Assembly: GCA_049724395.1 (NCBI GenBank)
Contig: JAUGWO010000172.1
Location: 1-64,000 of the forward strand
Direction of reading: 5' to 3'
Source of the DNA: Spongospora subterranea f. sp. subterranea
Lineage: Eukaryota > Endomyxa: Phytomyxea > Phytomyxea > Plasmodiophorida
Length of the DNA: 64,000 bases
The translations under genes and the position numbers were made by a program. A model generated the notes under the pieces. That model saw nothing but the letters and a program-made list of their open reading frames with translations, ran no database searches and was not told the origin of the DNA. Shown one piece after another: positions 35,407 to 47,322 of the stretch. Positions within the stretch are counted from its first letter, which is position 1. The number at the start of each line of letters is the position of its first letter.

Positions 35407-35541
35407 TTAATGTCATTTTAACTATTTCAACCATCCCTTGATGTCTTGTGCAATGAATTAGGGCACGTGGCAATGCGGTCAAAAGGACCATTTCTCTTTA
35501 ATGAGGTTTCTTAAACCGTCACAGAAAATCATTTCGATATC

Positions 35542-38500
35542 ATGATTGGGAACTCTGACAAGGACGGGATTTGGTTCGCCAAGGTTCCGACAGTAATTCG
35601 TTCCAGTCCCGTTGATGTTCTGAATGCCAGGGCTGCTAATGAGATCGCAAACGTCTCTGACTTTTGCGTTTTTGATGCACTGTTTTTCTAATGGGCGTGT
35701 GTTTCAGGTTCGAAATGTTGTCAAATTGAGCGGACAGTCCGGCAGTGATGGTCTGAACGGCGACCAGAAGTTGAGGACTGACCCGAATAAGGCAAATCGA
35801 GGCGATGACGGAATTTGCGGAGACAATGCGGTATGGTCGATTGCCATGTGAATAAACGGTTCGATCGACAAACTAACAGTTTCGCGACCTGTCAGTATGT
35901 CGGGGACATTGTCGTCAGCGGAAGTGTGCACAGGTTGAAGGTGAAGACAGTTTTGGTGGTTTGATTCGATCGATGTTGAGCCGTGCTGTCTCTTAGATTC
36001 AAACCGCATATGAAATGTTCGAGGTTGACATCGATGACGTCGTCGGCGTCGTGCTGTTGCAACTTAATGGCGGGAATGGGGGTGCTGAAATGAGATCGTA
36101 CCAAGGTTATCTATTCTAGAATTGACCGCACTGGCGTTAGGTCATGGAGGCAATGGAGAAGATGGAATCCATGATGATGAAGATGGCGGCGACGCCGGCA
36201 ATGGAGGTACACACGACCATGCCCATTACGTGAGTCGTTAAGAATGAATGACGACAGGTTCTGGTGGGAATGGAGGGCGTGTTGTAATCAGAACTCATCA
36301 GCCGTACTTGCTAACGCTAATCGAAGTACTGCTCGTTCTCCATCGACCGATCTTCGTTCATTCGATGTTGTACAGTTTGAGCTATATGGCGGTGCTGGTG
36401 GTCAACCTGGAACTCCTGGAACAAGAGCAAGTATCTGCCAATATGGATTATCGTCGATTGGGTATTCCACTGCTAAATGATAAACTCTGCCACTCAGGAT
36501 CCGGGATGGAAGGAAAACCTGGTGTTCGAGGACAGCACGGTTCCAAAGGATCCGTCGAATTCCTGGTGCGTCTACTTGGAACCCAAGTTTCCAGTATCCG
36601 ATTCCTTGTTTTCGATAGGTGGAATCCCCCCAGAAGGATGTCATTGAACAGGGTTCCGATAGGTTTGGGAGCTGCATCAGATCGTTCCGAATTAGGGACG
36701 CGGATGACGACGGGTAAGTCGTCTCCTGAATAGCGTCTGGTGGTATCAGGTTTCTCCAAGTTCGTTGTTCTTGACAGAGTGTTCGATCCGGGTTCACAGA
36801 TACTGATTGACCTGATTGATATCTACAACGATGGCGGTCTGACCCTACCCCAGGACGCCATACTCAGGATATGCATCGACGGGGAAGGTGCAGCTAGTTC
36901 ATCGGCGACAGCGAGTAATTCACGTTATCGTAATGTGCTTGGCGAACTGTTGACGACAGATCTGATTCTCAGAATTACCGGCAATCAAACCGAAGGAGCA
37001 TTATGTTGTTCCTCAGGTGCTGTCGTTGACTATTGGAGCTCGGGAATCGGGTCCAATCTGTATCAAGTCCAGCACAACCCTGTTTGGAAGGGAGATTACA
37101 AACAGCTCAACGCTAGAAGCGACCATCATGGTGCAATATCCTATAGAAATCAGTACCATCGCCGCGCCATTATCGTCTGGTAAATAACGCCCCGCGATCT
37201 GTTCCGGCGCTAGCGAATCCGATCCCCATCAGGTCCCGGAGAACAGATCGAGATCTGTGTCGAGGTCAATAATATATCAAGTGCGGTTTATGGGCGAAGT
37301 GGCCTCGGACGTGTTGATGTTGAGCTCAAGCTGAGCAGCTACATGGCCCATGCAGCAATGGGTCGCGATCATCGATCTAGACAAAGGTCATCGCTTGGCC
37401 ATCGAGAAACCGGGACCTGATTCTGAGAAAATGATGTTCTTGAGCTATAGGCTATCGGCAACTGTGGCGGCGATTCAGGTTGAATCAATCGAACCTGGCC
37501 AAAGCTGCGTTGTCAGATTTCCCATCGAAATATTGCCATTGGCCAATGAAAAACTCTACGCGGAATTGCCAATTCAGGTGCGCCGATCTTGTCATTGTCA
37601 ATGTGATCGATGACGAAATGGAATAAGGTTCGATTATTGTTGAAGGGGGCGTCAATCGATGTTGGCCGTCGAACAATTCAAGCGATTCCAAATCCCTCCA
37701 CTGGAACATCATTGATCAGAGCTGATGTTTTGTTGATGGTCTCTTCATATATCTCTCAGGTAAATCGGGTGATTATCGTGTTCAACGTTCACGTCTGAGA
37801 TTGTCGGGGCGGTTTCCAGGCCGAATACAAGTGCTGGGAGATGATGTGTGCTAAACTACAGCTGACAATGAGCTCATATGATGTGAGCCGATCAGGAGAT
37901 GACCACGATGACTACATGTTGTTGGGCTAGTATTCCGTCGCTGCCTTCAACCCGTTTTTTGACGATCGTAATATTAGGGAAGCGAGGATCGGCAATTCCC
38001 GCCTGATTATCTGCCCGCTCCCCGATCATGGCGACATATTACTCCTCCCGGCTCTTTCTCTGGCCAGGCATCTCCAGTCAAACGGCTCGGCCGCCGTCGT
38101 CTTATGTGGCCTGGATTCGGCTTCCCCGCCTCTAATGACCTCGTTTCTGATAAACTACAATGAAGCTGATCCGATACGGGATCAAAATCCAATTGGCTGG
38201 AATACTGCAAAACAGCAAGGTCAGTCACCTAATTCAAAGAAGTTCGTTTTTATCGAAAATCTGTTTAGAAAAAGTAGCTGATCGCTGGATCCACGATATG
38301 GAACTGATCGACACCGACCACTTATACGGCGCCGTTGTCGACGATGATCGGTCCCGTCAACAGGTATATTACTGTGGTCTGTATCGACTTCTAGGGCGGA
38401 TCGCGTTGTATCGGAGCTTGTTTTGCTGTCATCATCTGCTGATGACGATGACTGATTCTGTGCTGCTCAAAGATATTGTCCCGGATGACCTGTTCCACTG

Positions 38501-39614
38501 CGTAAATGAACCGGAGTCGACTTTCTGATGAACTGAAACTGATACGGTGTCAGATGAAAGATCAGACTGAAGACCGATGGATCGCTGAGAGCGACAATTT
38601 AGTGACGAATATGGACACGCAAATCACAGTCCGCCTGGCTTCTGGAATACCGGTAAGATCCGTTAAGTCATAATTAACATACAAATGAGAACTGTATTCA
38701 AGGTCGAGTCGAGTTTATTCAGGATCATGACGGGAATCACATCGATTCTGCCGTTGGAAGAGCGGATCGCGCTATTAGAGAGCCGCAATGAAGAAGGGTA
38801 TCAATGGCACTTCACGTACAATCAGTCAACGGCGTCCTGTTATCAGAGGGATCTGATCAACATCACATTCGCCCACGATATCCAGAGTGAGTTCTTCAAC
38901 CCAGCTGCCGATGACTCTCTGCCTTTCGCACACAATCTAGCGATCCGTATTCAACAAGAGTCCAATATCGTCAATCACAGAGACGACGATGTACTACATT
39001 TGGTCGAAACTGATCGTTGCGGGCGAATTGCAGCCATGTTTGAGCAGTCGATCCAGCAAAGCAAATGGAAAGCGATCTGGCCTTATCCCGGGCGTCGAAG
39101 ATTCGCCAGAAGGCGAAAACGATTGCAGGTATTTACTAAAAGTCAATCACCGAACAGCGTTAGAAACTGACTTCGGATGAACAAGGAAATTCAAAGATTC
39201 GCAATCGGAGCAACGAAGTTACATGATGCTAAAGACGTAATGGATGCAATGATATCATGCATTCCTTCCTACGACACAATATTCGATGGAATCAACCGGC
39301 CTATGTGGCCGAGTCAGAATCGCCCAAAGTGGTTCACTGGGACAGTGACAATGAGTGAAATCGCCAAAGAAGCAAAACGGCAGCCACGAAGACGATTGGA
39401 CGATCCGATTATAGAAATCAAAACACCAAGGGCATTAGGTGATACAACACCTTTGCACAAAGCAGTCGTTCGGTTGATGAAACCTAACGAAGGAGAACCC
39501 ATTGCTCCTCGATCCATGAGAGAGGTGCCTCGAAATCGGAAGCAAGCAAGCCATCAGCGGGAGAAGAAAACGAAACATCGAGATCTGGATACTCGACCTG
39601 TCGGAGAGGTTTAG
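35542..39614 (+). CDS. Large multi-exon protein with glycine-rich collagen-like N-terminal part
   Basis: Probable start at 35542 (MIGNSDKDGIWFAKV). After a ~54-nt intron the exons carry Gly-x-y-like runs: LSGQSGSDGLNGDQ, GHGGNGEDGIHDDEDGGDAG, GGAGGQPGTPGTRAS and GMEGKPGVRGQHGSKGS. Downstream there are beta-rich segments (DPGSQILIDLIDIYNDGGLT, SIEPGQSCVVRFPIEILP) and a long alpha/beta C-terminal region including EKVADRWIHDMELIDTDHLY. The 3' part (39177-39614) is Lys/Arg-rich with IDRP-like repeats and ends in the stop at 39614. No signal peptide or known domain was identified beyond the Gly-rich stretches. Many exons switch frames, so the protein could not be assembled reliably. It lies 135 bp after ARMC9 on the same strand. 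Confidence 0.6.
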
Positions 39615-39688
39615 CTTCTCTGAAATTGATGCTGACTGATTGAGTTTGAATACAATAGCGCTTGTTACGATCAAGATCTGGGAACTCA

Positions 39689-40259
39689 TTATTTAATAGA
39701 GAAGCTGGAGCCACACCCACAACTCGATTCCGAATTCGGGTTCTTGACGATGACGAATGCGGATCGGATCATTTCTTGCAAGTAGTCAACCGTTGATCCT
39801 TTGATGAGATCAAACGACGCACTGTCAACCACGACTTGGGCCTTTCCACTTCTGACAACGAGGTCGTCCGATTCTGGAGGCGTATCTTCGAAGCTGAACG
39901 CATAAGAAAATCCTTCGCAACCGCCAGATTTGACGGTCAACCGCAGAAACAAATTCTCTAATTTTTTTTCGATACGAATTTGCTCCAACCTCTGACAGTT
40001 GTTCCATTATCAAAAAGACACATATTTCCAGAAATACAAGCCGAACCTTGACACACGAATCTGTCAAATTGAGGTCTGGGGAGGACATATTGGACACCGC
40101 TACGCTGAAGCGATGCCTCGACAGAGAGAATGACGAGGTGGCGTTGGAAATCGAGACCAGCGATCGAGCGGATTTTCGGGAAAAAGCGCGATGAGAAACC
40201 GGGACATTTGTGATGGCTATCCAGAGAGACTCTCGCTCTAACGGGGAGCGCGATTGCAT
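39689..40259 (-). CDS. ISCA2: ISCA2-like mitochondrial iron-sulfur assembly protein
   Basis: A-type (HesB/IscA) carriers deliver Fe-S clusters, mainly 4Fe-4S in mitochondria. Two exons: 40259-~40044 and ~39988-39689, separated by a 55-nt intron (GTTCGG...CTGTCAG). The first exon gives an Arg/Ser-rich leader typical of mitochondrial import (residues ~1-58), then LNLTDSCVK, which joins RLEQIRIEKK. The second holds LRLTVKSGGCEGFSYAFSFE, then LIKGSTVDYLQEMIRSAFVI and the C-terminal SSCGCGSSFSIK. All three ligand cysteines (Cys-Glu-Gly-Phe and Cys-Gly-Cys-Gly) are present. The spacing and 'STVDY' favour ISCA2 over ISCA1. It converges on the preceding gene with only 74 bp between stops. Confidence 0.93.
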
Positions 40260-40499
40260 AATGGAGCCTTCGGCTCATGGGCACTGATATCGCCCCAACA
40301 CTCAGAACCATGATTTGGTGCGATGATCCAATCCCCCCGATCCACTACGAGTACGAGAGCAGCCAAGTTGAACGGGTGGCGCAACCAGCCAATACAGCCA
40401 CATGGTGATGGGCTGCTCATGCACCAACCGACGGCAAAGCAACTGCTGTTACGCCATACCACTGTACTGTACGTACACTGTTACACCAAAATAGGTACA

Positions 40500-41480
40500 G
40501 TACAGTAGTAATAGCACCAAGTGTCCGCTCTGCTACTGAAGGGTCCAGTGTGCTGAACTGCACTGCTGTGCCCTCCCGAATGTACAGTACCCCGGTCTCC
40601 GCACAGTGTAGCTCCATGTTGAAATTTGCCTTGACGCGCTCTTGTTGAAACGACGTGCTCAATGCCTTCCATTTGCTGCTCAGATGGTTTGCCAACATTG
40701 TCCAGCGTGATCTTAACTTGTCGCAGACGTTTTTAATCAACACCAATTGCATCGGTATTAGTTTGTGAGAAAACAAGGCCACATATTTTTTGAGAAGAAC
40801 GTTTTGTTTACAAGGTCGGTCAAATTTATAATGTGGCTTATAACGTTTGCATAAAGTTTTACAGGTGTCATCACATTTGTGCTGTAGTAGAGGTTAGACA
40901 AAAATTGGCGAAGACGGAAATGAAGACGTCGATGCGTTCATGGAAGCTTCTCCATGCACAGGTTCGGAACTGTGCAACCTCTATCGAAGTACTTGGCTCT
41001 GATCATGTGTTGATCCGTATATTTTTTGATTGACTGCAAATGAATTTTGTTTCCTTTACTTACTGAGATCTCAATCGGTGTTTGTTTGGGCATGTTCAGT
41101 CTCGAAATTTTGCGACAAAAATGTGGCCTTGCTTATCTCTAAAAGGCTAATATCGATGCTTTTCGCAACAGTTCCTTTTGAGCAGACAGGTGATAACGAG
41201 CTATCACCTACTAGCTGTCTTTAGCTGCGATGAAATCCGTTTTGGCGAACTGTCTACAGAAAGTGAATGGGATGAAGCAATTATCTCAATTCAGTGATGG
41301 CCGGAGATTGGTAAGATTGCTATTAAAGAATGCAGAAAACTTTCGCGACAGGTGGAGATCACCCTGGACGTTTCTGCAAAATTCTCTGAGCTATCAGAAT
41401 CTGAGCGAATGGAAAGCATCGATCATGTCGCTCCACCAACGATGCAATTTTCTCGGTGCAGAAACTTCGTTGCGAACGGA
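40500..41480. repeat. Diverged inverted duplication (foldback) 3
   Basis: The minus strand of 40830-40500 and the plus strand of 41110-41480 encode related peptides in matching order: an AAAATATGTGGCC/AAAAATGTGGCC-headed segment, then RQVKITLDNVGKPSE...MEGIEHV on minus against RQVEITLDVSAKFSELSE...MESIDHV on plus. DNA identity is moderate, so the inversion is old. The plus copy has ~145 bp extra in the middle. Neither copy is an intact gene. Confidence 0.6.
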
Positions 41481-41750
41481 ATGTAAATTTAGAAAAGGGA
41501 GCGTAATCACAGCCAATTAACTTTCAAGCTATGCAAGGCCCGAAAAAGACAGCTTGCTGGTGATATGGGTTTCCCAGATGAATCACCAAATTTTGCTTTG
41601 TGAGAGTCTCAGTACGTCTTTAATGCATTTGTCATTGAAGTGACATTGGAGTTAACTATAAGTTTTGAACGTTTCAAAAGTGCAAAAGAATATCCTGCTG
41701 GAAGGCGGTTGGTTGCCCGCAAAAGCTAAAAGTTGCATGCGGCGATACTT

Positions 41751-42262
41751 CTAACGATTTCTTGTCTGGAATCGTTGTCTGATTTTGGTACTGATCTAAA
41801 AGAGTGCAATTGCATCTTATATGAAGAGTGCTCGATGATCAGTGTTCTAACGATTGACGCGTGCCAAGCTGCTCGGGAAAGACTAGGAATGATAGGATTT
41901 TTAGGCGATAGAAATCCCCAAGGACTCTTTCACCGACGTGTTAATACACGAGTTTGCCATTTTACCTGATTGGGGACCTTGAACCACAGCGGGAATGAAA
42001 TATTTCGTAATCTTATCATGCTTATGGAACTAGTATGACTTGGCAACATCATCAGCGGTCCGTTTTTATAACTGCCGGAAGTTGTTAAGTTGCCGAAATA
42101 TAATTCTACAGGTCTTTGCAAATCCTGTCATTCCTAGCGTTTCCTGAGCAGCTTGACGTGCGTCAAATCGTTAGAACACTCATCATCGAGCACTCTTCAA
42201 TTGCACTGTTTTAGATCAGTACCGAAATCAGATAACGGTTCCAGATGACAAGAAATCGTTAG
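41751..42262. repeat. Inverted repeat (foldback) 4
   Basis: Left arm 41751-41902 is matched by the reverse complement of 42118-42262, with a 215-bp spacer. Shared landmarks are CTAACGATTTCTTGTC, GGTACTGATCTAAAA and AGAGTGCTCGATGAT. The right arm lacks a 12-bp piece (GCATCTTATATG) present in the left. Both arms also carry CTAACGATT a second time internally. Confidence 0.85.
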
Positions 42263-42290
42263 ATCTACAGTTTTTTCATCAGTCCACGAC

Positions 42291-43134
42291 TTGGCAGTGC
42301 CTGATGAAAACCGCCAACGGCTAACGACATCCTTATCGACGCTGGAAAAGGGTATGAACCCATTACCTCCAAAACCTATCAAAAGGGTTGCTCCGGATGC
42401 GTTGACGTTGAACCACAGAAAGGGGCTGATAATGGCAGGGAATATGATTCCTTTCACGTCTGGGGATTACTTATTTGGAATAGGATAACTGCCAGATTCA
42501 GAAGACGATGATGGTTCCCCAAGTCTTTACGAAGCCCAGCCGGCCATTCTGGGTCTCGCCAAGCCCAAGAGTGGACAGCCGACGACGGAAGTTGAGCCAT
42601 TCGCAATGGGGGTCCCCGATTCTGCCACAAAAGCGGCTGGGTTTTAGCATCGACGTACAAGTTTGAATTGAACAATTCGTGAACACGTCCTATGGAATCT
42701 CTTCCATTGCTGTGGATTTCGGCTCTAGTACCTGGGTTTGTCCCAACGCCATGACAGTCAACCGCTATAATACCTTTTGAACAAACGGGGTGGGATCCAG
42801 CCGATTTCGTTCGTCCTGGGGCAAGGCTCGACATCTGTGCCGACGATCAGGCCCACCCATTCGTGCGCTATTTTGGTCACGAACCATTGGAAACATGTTC
42901 GCCATCCCGTTGCCCGAGGGCCAAGGCCGAGGGGCCGACGACGGAGCGAATTGGGTCGTCAAACCGAGCACGGACGACCTGATGGATTAACTGAGGGTTA
43001 ACTAGATCCTACTGGTGGTTCAACGACAACCGTTTACTTTTTACTCCACAGAACCTCACGAACCCTATCAGTGGGCAGCCTTCTTAGATTGGCTCCTGAA
43101 TTATTCGGGGGAGGACGAGACCACTGTAGAATGT
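42291..43134 (+). pseudogene. Hypothetical plus-strand gene or pseudogene
   Basis: A frame from 42291 (MAVPDENRQRLTTSLSTLEK) runs through one TAA at 42486-42488 and then stays in frame as an acidic stretch (LPDSEDDDGSPSLYEAQPAI). Further plus-strand pieces read RPGARLDICADDQAHPFVRY and HEPYQWAAFLDWLLNYSGED, ending near 43134. They could be exons of one gene with unrecognised product; the internal stop and frame changes leave open that it is decayed. Confidence 0.3.
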
Positions 43135-43925
43135 AATTACTGAGATTTTGTACAGCACATGTGAATCTGATACATGTTGCAAATGTTTGACGACGAAGTC
43201 AGACGCAAGACCGGCGAGACCTTCGCGGTCAACGATTGCAACGGTAAACAAATGCCATTGAGGAGACGAAGTTCATCGTTGAAAAATTATAACACGCCGG
43301 TCATGTAAAGATGGACCAGAGAGGAAAGTCAGCGAAAATGGAACTCGATTTGGGAAATTTCGTCACAAGACAGATGTTTAACTTTTAGAATGCTCTGCAG
43401 GAAAATACCGGATTGTATCCTCAACAAATGGCCAGATAGATCGAAACTGTCACATGCGCGACGATGATGAAGAACCGTCATCATCAACTCAACATGGGGT
43501 TCAGATGATGAACTCCATCGTAACCCACAACCAACTCTTGACGGTGGACTTATCCTGGCGAGATACCTGTCGAAACTACAAGTTCTTGAAAGGGGGAAAT
43601 AAATCAACCCTTCATCGACTACATTCGCCACAGTTGGTTCTTGGTCCACGTCGCGCAAGAGTGACAATTCCATTCATATCAAAAGTCGGCATCGTTGTCT
43701 GGACAAAGTTGACGACACAATCCGGTATTTCCCTACACATCATTCCAACAGTTATAACTCTGTCCTGTGATTCCAATCGATTGAAAAGAACGAATTCCGT
43801 CAAAAAGATCTTCATTTTTCGTCCGTTGAACATTTGCTGTGAATGAAATGTATTCCTGATTCCTCATCGTCTTGGCGAAGAAATCCTATTCCCTGCCACG
43901 TGTCGGTGATGGAACATTCTTCAAT
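43135..43925. other. Unassigned region
   Basis: Overlapping frames exist on both strands (minus 43329-43673 and 43612-43833; plus 43454-43846), none with a recognisable motif or a convincing start. Possibly exons of the neighbouring minus-strand gene. Confidence 0.25.
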
Positions 43926-44835
43926 CTAATTCCACGCTCTTCTTATCCATTGTGACACAGTGAATCGCGACGACGCCTTGTTTTGTGAGTTTGTTTCTAG
44001 AACGCGTACACGCTGCTCGAGGTATTTCAACGGCAAGGACCTGTTGTTCGACGTGTTTCCTGCCAGGGCCTCATAGCGTTCATCATATGAATTCTGCGTT
44101 GGTCCATGATTGAAAACGTATCGGCGATATTTTCGCAAAATGGCATCCATACGTTTTCGGCCCACAAAACAAATGTTTCGTCAACCGAAGCCCTGTTCGA
44201 CGACGCGTTGATCGTTCGTTCAATCACGGTATATATCAATCAGTAAGAACCGATGGCGTCGATTGCTGTATTTCTCTTCCATTGGTCGTCGATTCTCTTC
44301 GTAATCACCAACATGAAGCCCGTCCTGTGCCCACTCGATTGTATATATTTGGTATGGCCATTGTCCTTCAAAGTTCAATCGTCGAATGTCTGTGGATGCA
44401 TTTACGTCGAAAAAACGACTCAGCGCCGCCTGGTACAAGCAAAAAACTACCGCCTTGTCGAGGATGCCGAGGCCAACGCCTTCGGCTTATCGTATGCTGA
44501 GGAGAGGCCAAATTTCCAATTTGGTCGCCAATCTTGCTCGGATAATCGGTGATGCCCAATCTGCATCTCTCGTGTCTAGATACTGTCAACTTGAAACAGT
44601 CTTGGGCGATTCGTTGATCGCACCAGGCAGAACGAATTGGCCTTTGTCCTTCTCGTCTGGATCTGTGCCAGATTTTCACACTCGCCCACCTGTTTTAGTG
44701 GTCACTCATTTCCTCATCGGACACCGTTTGCGATTGGTTGTTCTTTCAGTCAAACTCGAGATCAGGTTGACAGCAACCTACGACAGACAACCACTGCGAT
44801 TTGCGAATCTATTGCTCCAACGCGTAATTGACTGA
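43926..44835 (-). CDS. Hypothetical multi-exon minus-strand gene
   Basis: Minus-strand frames chain as GLGILDKAVVFCLYQAALSR, then FEGQWPYQIYTIEWAQDGLH (44220-44438), then FVLWAENVWMPFCENIADTF (44027-44239), then RKYRRYVFNHGPTQNSYDER (43926-44165). The residues look protein-like and continuous, but the links need introns I could not confirm. No family was recognised. The plus-strand 149-residue ORF over the same DNA is less protein-like. Its start probably faces away from the ARP gene's 3' end, which is only ~10 bp away. Confidence 0.35.
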
Positions 44836-44846
44836 TAAAATGGCGA

Positions 44847-46303
44847 TCAAAAGTACTTTTTATGGACGATGTCATCGGCGTCTTCGAATTCGCGTCTCGT
44901 GATCTTGAATTCGGAAAACGTGGAAAGTGATCCGAGCAATGATCCACCAATCCATGATGCATATCGACGCTTATTCTGCATTTTGATCTTCCTGCCAGGT
45001 TCTGGAACGAGGCGATTCATCTCGAACTGCAGTCGATCGTGAAATCCGGTCATGAGCGAAGTTCCACCGGCGACGACAACGTTGTCGTAAAGCGCCGCCC
45101 TGAGGTTGCTATCGCACATCTGGATGCTGTTCATGGCCATATCGTGAATCCCGATCCCCGTTCCGGTTTGGAACACCATCTCCCCGATATCGTATCTGAG
45201 CTGGCCGCCGATATCGATCGTCGATCCTGAAAACCAGCAGAATCAACGGCAGTTCGAATCCCTGATCCGGATTCTGAATACCATCAGGGAGCTCATATTG
45301 CATGGGAATATCGGGATCGTGACCGTCGGTTGCGGAACCGGATCTCACAACGACCGTCTTCTCCTTCATATCCCGAGCAATGTCCAGCGGGAGATCGGGT
45401 CGAGAAATCAGCTCCAACATTCTTTGTGTGAGATCGGTTCCGCCAATATTGATCTTTTCAATCCCATGTCTTATTGAGTATCCTAATCAAACTCCCTTCA
45501 ATCAAGGACTGAGCTAAACCGCCAATACGTCAATCGTTTTTGAATGATTGGGATTTTGCTGAAAATCAAGTAGAACGTGATCAACGAGGTTTTCAGAGTT
45601 TAGAAAGCCCGTTCAAAATGATGTTGAAAAATTATGAAAAAGACCTTCAAATACTGGTACAGAGTAGGATGTGCCTTCACCAGATTCCACCACTAGACCG
45701 TTGGTTGCCCTGATTGTGGTGATACTGATCAATGAGTGTTTGTGAACCGATATTGGTGATCGTTTTACCCGGTTGAGACTATTACACAGACAGGTTAATG
45801 CATACGATGGGGGAATATGATCTCATCGGTTTACATAGCGATAGAACCGCTGAATTATAGAACAGCAGCGACGGAACTCGGAAATGACGAAAGAATATAT
45901 CGGCGAGTTTTTCCCTCTGTTTGGCGGTGCTGAACGGGGAATCCGTGATCAACACCGAGTGCTGATCGGATTCGATCTTGAACTCAGTACTGTATATGGA
46001 CTGCAACGACTGAGTAATGGCGTTCCAATCGACGATCTCGCTGCGTTGAATTGGGAACGATATCTCCAGATCCAGAGGGTGTTCCTCGACAGATCTGATG
46101 GCGTGATTCCCGGTCAGCAGATCCTCGTTGTATCGATGCCCTGTACTGATCTGCTCCCCGCTCGAGTTCTTCCGGATCCGCCCGGCCACTGTTGCCTGCA
46201 CCAGGTTGGGCATGTCATCGCCTGCCCAACCCGCTTTGATCGTCCCCGATCCTATATCCAGCACCAATACGCCACGGTCGTCAGGTTCAGGCAAGTCGGC
46301 CAT
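44847..46303 (-). CDS. Divergent actin-related protein
   Basis: Actin-fold protein. The start at 46303 gives MADLPEPDDRGVLVLDIGSG; phosphate-1 loop DIGSGTIKAGWAGDD follows the actin pattern. Later pieces, across at least three introns, include LVVESGEGTSYSVPVFEG (phosphate 2), IGGTDLTQRMLELISRPDLP, ARDMKEKTVVV, VVVAGGTSLMTGFHDRL (adenosine motif) and the C-terminal WIGGSLLGSLSTFSEFKITR ending VHKKYF. Both acidic residues of actin's Asp-Ser-Gly-Asp-Gly loop are Glu here. Insertions in subdomain 2/4 and low overall similarity set it apart from conventional actin; I cannot place it in a named ARP class. Confidence 0.85.
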
Positions 46304-47322
46304 GTGTTTTCCTGTCTTGTCTAGACGAATAGCTGGCTCAGGCCATGCCGGCAAATTAATGCAGCTAGACACCCTGGCACAGGGGCTGTCAGCTAAACAG
46401 AGATCCGGATTCATCACGATTCGTATTTGATGCCAAATGGTGATGGCTTGCACATACATTACTTTCTGCATAGTGCTTGACATGCTTTCCGTTTTGGATC
46501 GTCATCATTGACATGTAGTGATGTGGCTTTGTTCCCGATCGTTCACCTGTTGCCCTGGTGGGCTTTACATTGATGTTCACGTTTTCACTGGAATGCTTCG
46601 GGGCTCTGTTGACGAGTACAGGATTACTGTCAGAACCCCTTCCGGCAACCGGGTGTGGCGAGCTGGATTATTTCCGTGTCCACGAATGTATAAACAGATT
46701 TTGGCATGATCTTGATTTGCACGTCTATCGATTAAAACAGATGCAAACAGGCGCGTGTGAGCGAGGATCGCGTTTCTCAACGCGAGCTAATCCAGGGCAG
46801 TTGGCTTTATAAACACTGAACCACATTCAATCCGCTACGCCATTCTAGATGTAAACTGAAAAGCCAGTGTTTCGATGCATCGTTGGTCCATGATAGTTTA
46901 TGATGAATCATATCGTAATTAAGAAGCCACAACCACGTTGACTAGGCCAACGATATACCATTGACGACAAGCAAACACGATGCATAGAAAAAATCATTGT
47001 TACAGATGATGGTCATTCGTCACTTGTGCTTGGCGTGAAATGTTCACGTTACCGGCAGACAATGGAACCGGGAAACGGACGGTGATGGCCAGACTGATGG
47101 GGTGAGTGAGAGATGATACGATACCAGTGGGGGAATTTGTCCGGGGGATCCCATTATACAGTCAATGCGCGTCTAAATCGATTCATCTGCCGCTCCCATC
47201 ACACGTCATTTGCCGTTCTGTCTATAATCGTAGACGCTCCGATTCCTGTAGGGTTCTTCTATCCCGCCGGATACAGCGCCTGGGCGATCGCGACTCGCCA
47301 AACCCCTCGGCCATTACCGAAA
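46304..47322. other. Intergenic region, divergent promoters
   Basis: No supported gene. It separates the minus-strand ARP and plus-strand membrane-protein genes, so both promoters lie here. Short frames at 46518-46812 are not convincing. Confidence 0.4.

Noticed and set aside
42454-42834. 126-residue minus-strand ORF
   Set aside because: The plus strand over the same DNA reads as an acidic coding-like stretch; no motif on the minus frame.
44386-44835. 149-residue plus-strand ORF
   Set aside because: It overlaps minus-strand frames with more protein-like composition and shows no domain.
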